NCBI GenBank assembly: GCA_014773175.1
Contig: VXCM01002851.1
Span: forward strand, 1 to 64,000
Source of the DNA: Lucifuga dentata
Taxonomy: Eukaryota > Chordata > Actinopteri > Ophidiiformes > Bythitidae
Direction: 5' to 3'
DNA: 64,000 nucleotides
Position 1 is the stretch's first letter. The number at the start of each line of letters is the position of its first letter. Shown piece after piece: positions 60,801-64,000 of the stretch. The notes beneath the pieces were generated by a model. It made no database searches. It saw only the letters and a list, made by a program, of their open reading frames with translations, and was not told where the DNA came from. The position numbers were made by a program, and so were the translations under genes.

Positions 60801-63673
60801 TCGTGTGTGTTCATGAAGACCACGTTCTCAAACAGCCAGAAGAACGGCCTGGAGTCTTCTTCTTTGGGCTTCAGCAGGTGAAGGATGCGGTAAAACTCAA
60901 AGAACAGCCTGCCAGTGCCCTCTGCAGGAGGAAAGGTGAATTACAGCAGAGAGAAAGTTACTTCTGTACAACGCACATTAATAAGAGTTAAATAAAGGGA
61001 GCCAGTTATTTGTTTATATTTATTATTCAAACATTTCAAAAACCATGACTAAGCTAATAAATGCCAAGAAGGTTTTAGTTGTCTGGAGTTTAACCCTCTT
61101 GAGTCTCAAACATTTTTCTGGAAAATTCTTCATTCTTGAAAAAAAATGCAATCTGACAGAATTGAGCAAAAACGTTTAAAATAGATTATTTTTTTAAAAA
61201 TCGTCAATTTTCTACTTGATTCTAGAATTTTGTGGAAAATGAAGTAAAATCTTCAAAAATCAGCAGTGTGTCAATGTGATTTTAGACTCTAGACGGTTAA
61301 CAATGTAATATAAAAAAATATTAATGGCAAAAAAAAAAAAAAAAANAAAAAAAAAAAAAAAAGAATTTAACATAATGTAGAACTTCACACAAAGTAAACA
61401 GGATATTAAAACTACATTTTAATGGAAATGGATTTAGGGGAGAATGAAGTGGAAGTTTGATGATTATTGTTAAACGTGCAGACTGAGACACTTTTTGAAA
61501 AGATCAAAAGAATGCAAAAATGCTTTGAATTGTACTTTTGTATTTGTATTCTATTCACTGCAAGTTTTAAATACTTTTGTTTCATAAGATACGTCATAAT
61601 AGGAGGAGCAGTTGGTATTTAGTATTTATCAATATTTACTGCCTGTATGTACAGCAATTTTTTTCTCTTTCTGCCATCCTTTCATAGAAAGAAACAATGC
61701 AAGACTATGCATGTTGCAGTTCAAAACTAATAAACACATTGTTGAAAAAACCCCCTGACATTTGCATACCATAGAGGCCTTTTCTTATTGGGTTGACGAT
61801 GGAGAGGTCGTTACAGGGGCTGCCACCGATCAGCAGATCAAACGGACCCCACTGCTTCAGCTGAGCGGACAAAAAAACAAGTTTAATAACGAGCCAAACC
61901 TGCAGCTTCTCAGTGCCAGAAAGATTTCAAACGAGGTTTAACGAAGGATCCAAAAACAACAATGCAGCTACAACACATACAGGAGCCCTTTAACCAGCAG
62001 AGGTCAAAGGTCATTGTCAGCTAATAAACACAGAAACAAAGACCAGCAGTTTGTGAACATACGTGGTGCTTGCTGATGAACCTGACGTCGTCGACCTGGA
62101 CAATCTTTCCCTCGTGGTTGATGGTTGCCACGGCGATTGAATCCTCACAGATCTCAGAGGCGATGTATTTCTCCACTTTGAAACCAAGATCCTTCAACAC
62201 CAAGTAGCCTGGAAATCATACAAACCAAAAAAAAAGAATAATCTGTGAGAGACGCTGAGCTGTTGGAATGAGGTTGGTCTGGTCATCAGTCCTGCCGCTC
62301 TGCGTTCTGACCTGTTGCTATGCCATCAAACAGAGACAGAACTCGCAGCGGTCTGCGCTGGTTAGCCGGGATGGACGGGTAAACGCGGTGCGGCTCCTAC
62401 AGGAACAACAACAAAAGTCACGAGTGAAATAGAAAAAAACAACAATTTATCATCTGTAGGAGCTATTCATAATTTTTATATTTATGCTTAATTGGTAGTA
62501 ATCTAATTTGTTGATTTTTGATAGATATAGATTAAGATCTGCCTGTTGCATTATTTAATTAAGTTAATTAGGTATTTTGTTGATGCTTTTGTTTTGAAAT
62601 CACTGGGCGTTACTTCAGGTGACAATGTATATGTACAGTGGGGTCCAAAAGTCTGAGACCACGTGTAAAATCCATGATGTTTTCCATGTAAATGTGGAAA
62701 TAATCAGAAAGTCTGACATCACAAGAAACTCTTTGGAACATCATCACATCATGCTGGGATAACTTGGCTCATCAGGTTTTTACAGACGTGTGGAGNTGGA
62801 ACATCATCACATCATGCTGGGATAACTTGGCTCATCAGGTTTTTACAGACGTGTGGAGTCCACAATGCTGTCATTAAAGCTAAAGATACTAAGATATTCT
62901 GACATTCATGGACATTTTTCAAAGATTCAACATTTCAATCTAATTGTTAAGATGATATTATTATTTGTAATGAAAAATCTGATATTAAATTCAAAAAGAA
63001 TGCAAAATACAAGGATTTTCACAGTGGTCTCAGACTTTTGGACTCCACTGGTATGCAGGTACAGGACTCCCGGGTGTCTGGGAGGGTTTATGTATTTTTT
63101 TTATGAGAGCAAGGGTGGAGTGAGACATCTTCATTTGTCAGTTTGTTTGCTTTAAAATGGAAAAATAAACTTTCACAGACACACAAAGTTTTCCTGGGCA
63201 ATGGACTTCTGTCTGCATAAGAAAGATTCCCAGTTACCTCAGTAGCATTCAAGTTAATTTTGTTTAAATGATTTGCAAAGATAAATCGCCACTGCAGCAA
63301 CAATCTGATAAAAAAATAAAACATTTCCGATTGGTAAGTGTTTCGGATTGAGCTCAGAGAAATGACTGAAAAGGCCAAGTTCGTCTATATTTCGGAAACG
63401 GGATCAGATACTGTAAAAATAGCACATCCTGACAGATCAAACAGCATTTCGTTTTTGGCATCGTTATTAAAGGAGTGTTGATCACTCACAAACTCCATGG
63501 CGCTGTTGTTGGCGAACAGCTCCTGAACTCGTACGCTCCAGTCCTCCCTGGGAACCAAAGCACCGTGGGGTTTGTGCGGCTGACACAGGTAGCAGATCCA
63601 CGGGTCCTGGTCCTTCAATGAGTCAAACGTCCCCGAACCGACGAGGATGTTGAGGCAGTCCGCACAATACGAT
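57854..63673 (-). CDS. dnmt3b: De novo DNA (cytosine-5) methyltransferase, DNMT3B-type, 3' part (partial)
   Basis: It methylates cytosine in nuclear DNA. Nine coding exons (gene order): 63673-63490, 62396-62312, 62208-62063, 61860-61770, 60921-60773, 60570-60485, 59785-59716, 58281-58160, 58076-57854; phases agree and about 385 residues are visible. The N-terminal PWWP and most of the ADD zinc domain lie beyond the right edge; the first exon here holds the end of the ADD ([16 protein letters not shown]). The catalytic domain is complete: FDGIATG (motif I), GGSPCNDLS with the catalytic cysteine (IV), FENVV (VI), HRSRYFWGN (VIII), [19 protein letters not shown] (X). The family ends near DYFAC; this one continues for about 28 residues after DYFTC, serine/proline-rich. 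Adjacency to mapre1 supports the DNMT3B lineage; which fish paralogue it is cannot be decided. Confidence 0.95.
59133..59553. mobile_element. Tc1-like MITE in dnmt3b intron, copy 1
   Basis: It starts CAGTGTGGTCCAAAAGTCTG and ends with the inverted CAGACTTTTGGACCCCTG. It contains a 29-bp unit (starting GAATGTCAGAATATCTTAGT) repeated three times at 59280-59365, a local expansion not present in copy 2. Confidence 0.8.
62636..63050. mobile_element. Tc1-like MITE in dnmt3b intron, copy 2 (inverted)
   Basis: CAGTGGGGTCCAAAAGTCTG at the left and CAGACTTTTGGACTCCACTG at the right, TA on the left and within 2 nt on the right. It is the reverse complement of the unit at 59133-59553. N at 62796 marks an assembly join duplicating about 61 bp. 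Confidence 0.85.
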
Positions 63674-64000
63674 CTGCAAAGGTAAAGAGGACAGAGGAAG
63701 AGAGGGAAGGACATTACTGTTCATACCGATTTTAGGATGGAAGGCCACAGTATGGGGGTAATGGGGGTCTACGGCCGACGCCGTAACTCCACCAGACACG
63801 CCCACTTTGTGCAGATTGTTAAAGTGAGGAGGGTTGTAATTTTTCTCCCAAGCTTTCTTTGTTTTCTTTCTGTCACGGTATCCAACACTCAAATTTGAAA
63901 GTGAAACAGTGCCTCATTATTCCTGTTTAGAATCAAGTGGAAATCACAGTAATTCAACGAAGAGTAGAATTCCATTTTCTCCGTTTAGACGATTAACATC

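Noticed and set aside
63623..63892. 89-residue minus-strand ORF upstream of the first dnmt3b exon seen
   Set aside because: It starts in intron sequence before a clear TTTGCAG acceptor at 63674-63680; only the part from 63673 down is exon.

Overview
This window is vertebrate nuclear DNA, almost certainly from a percomorph teleost fish. It is AT-rich, with long introns full of microsatellites, MITE-like DNA elements and homopolymers. It carries single-domain mannose-binding lectins of the pufferfish 'lily-type' (pufflectin) kind. Five protein genes can be rebuilt exon by exon, and all lie on the minus strand. There are no bacterial-style operons. Exons were set by reading splice sites (AG/GT), reading phase and similarity to remembered vertebrate proteins; every exon junction given keeps frame.

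Layout, left to right (so 3' to 5' for the genes): (1) 123-1153, lectin A, with a non-coding 5' exon near 1944. (2) 2.0-17.0 kb, gene-free and repeat-rich: diverged duplications, a fold-back element, a hAT-like element with an 8-bp target duplication (6985-9569), a second truncated copy (9775-11672), and a 1.25-kb minisatellite interrupted by a 685-bp unrecognised insert. (3) 17242-37162, acss2, cytosolic/nuclear acetyl-CoA synthetase, 19 coding exons including a 48-nt cassette exon. (4) 38724-39461, lectin B, a close paralogue of lectin A. (5) 39.9-43.4 kb, gene-free, with a TA-flanked fold-back element and a strong palindrome. (6) 45116-53105, mapre1 (EB1), six coding exons, with a 5' UTR exon and CRE-bearing promoter at 54.6-54.8 kb. 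(7) 57854-63673, the 3' nine coding exons of a dnmt3b-type de novo DNA methyltransferase, open at the right edge.

The dnmt3b-mapre1 order matches the human DNMT3B-MAPRE1 neighbourhood on chromosome 20, where ACSS2 also lies. No shared pathway is evident, although acss2 (acetyl-CoA for histone acetylation) and dnmt3b (DNA methylation) are both chromatin-linked. The two lectins bracket acss2 and look like a gene duplication.

The most interesting non-genic signal is a family of elements of about 570 bp flanked by TTAA with long inverted ends. I count 12 full or partial copies, about 9% of the window, best fitting a non-autonomous Kolobok family; several lie as inverted pairs around exons. At least ten single-N positions are flanked by 60-67-bp direct duplications and are assembly joins, not biology. 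I found no tRNA, rRNA, CRISPR array or clearly novel protein system.
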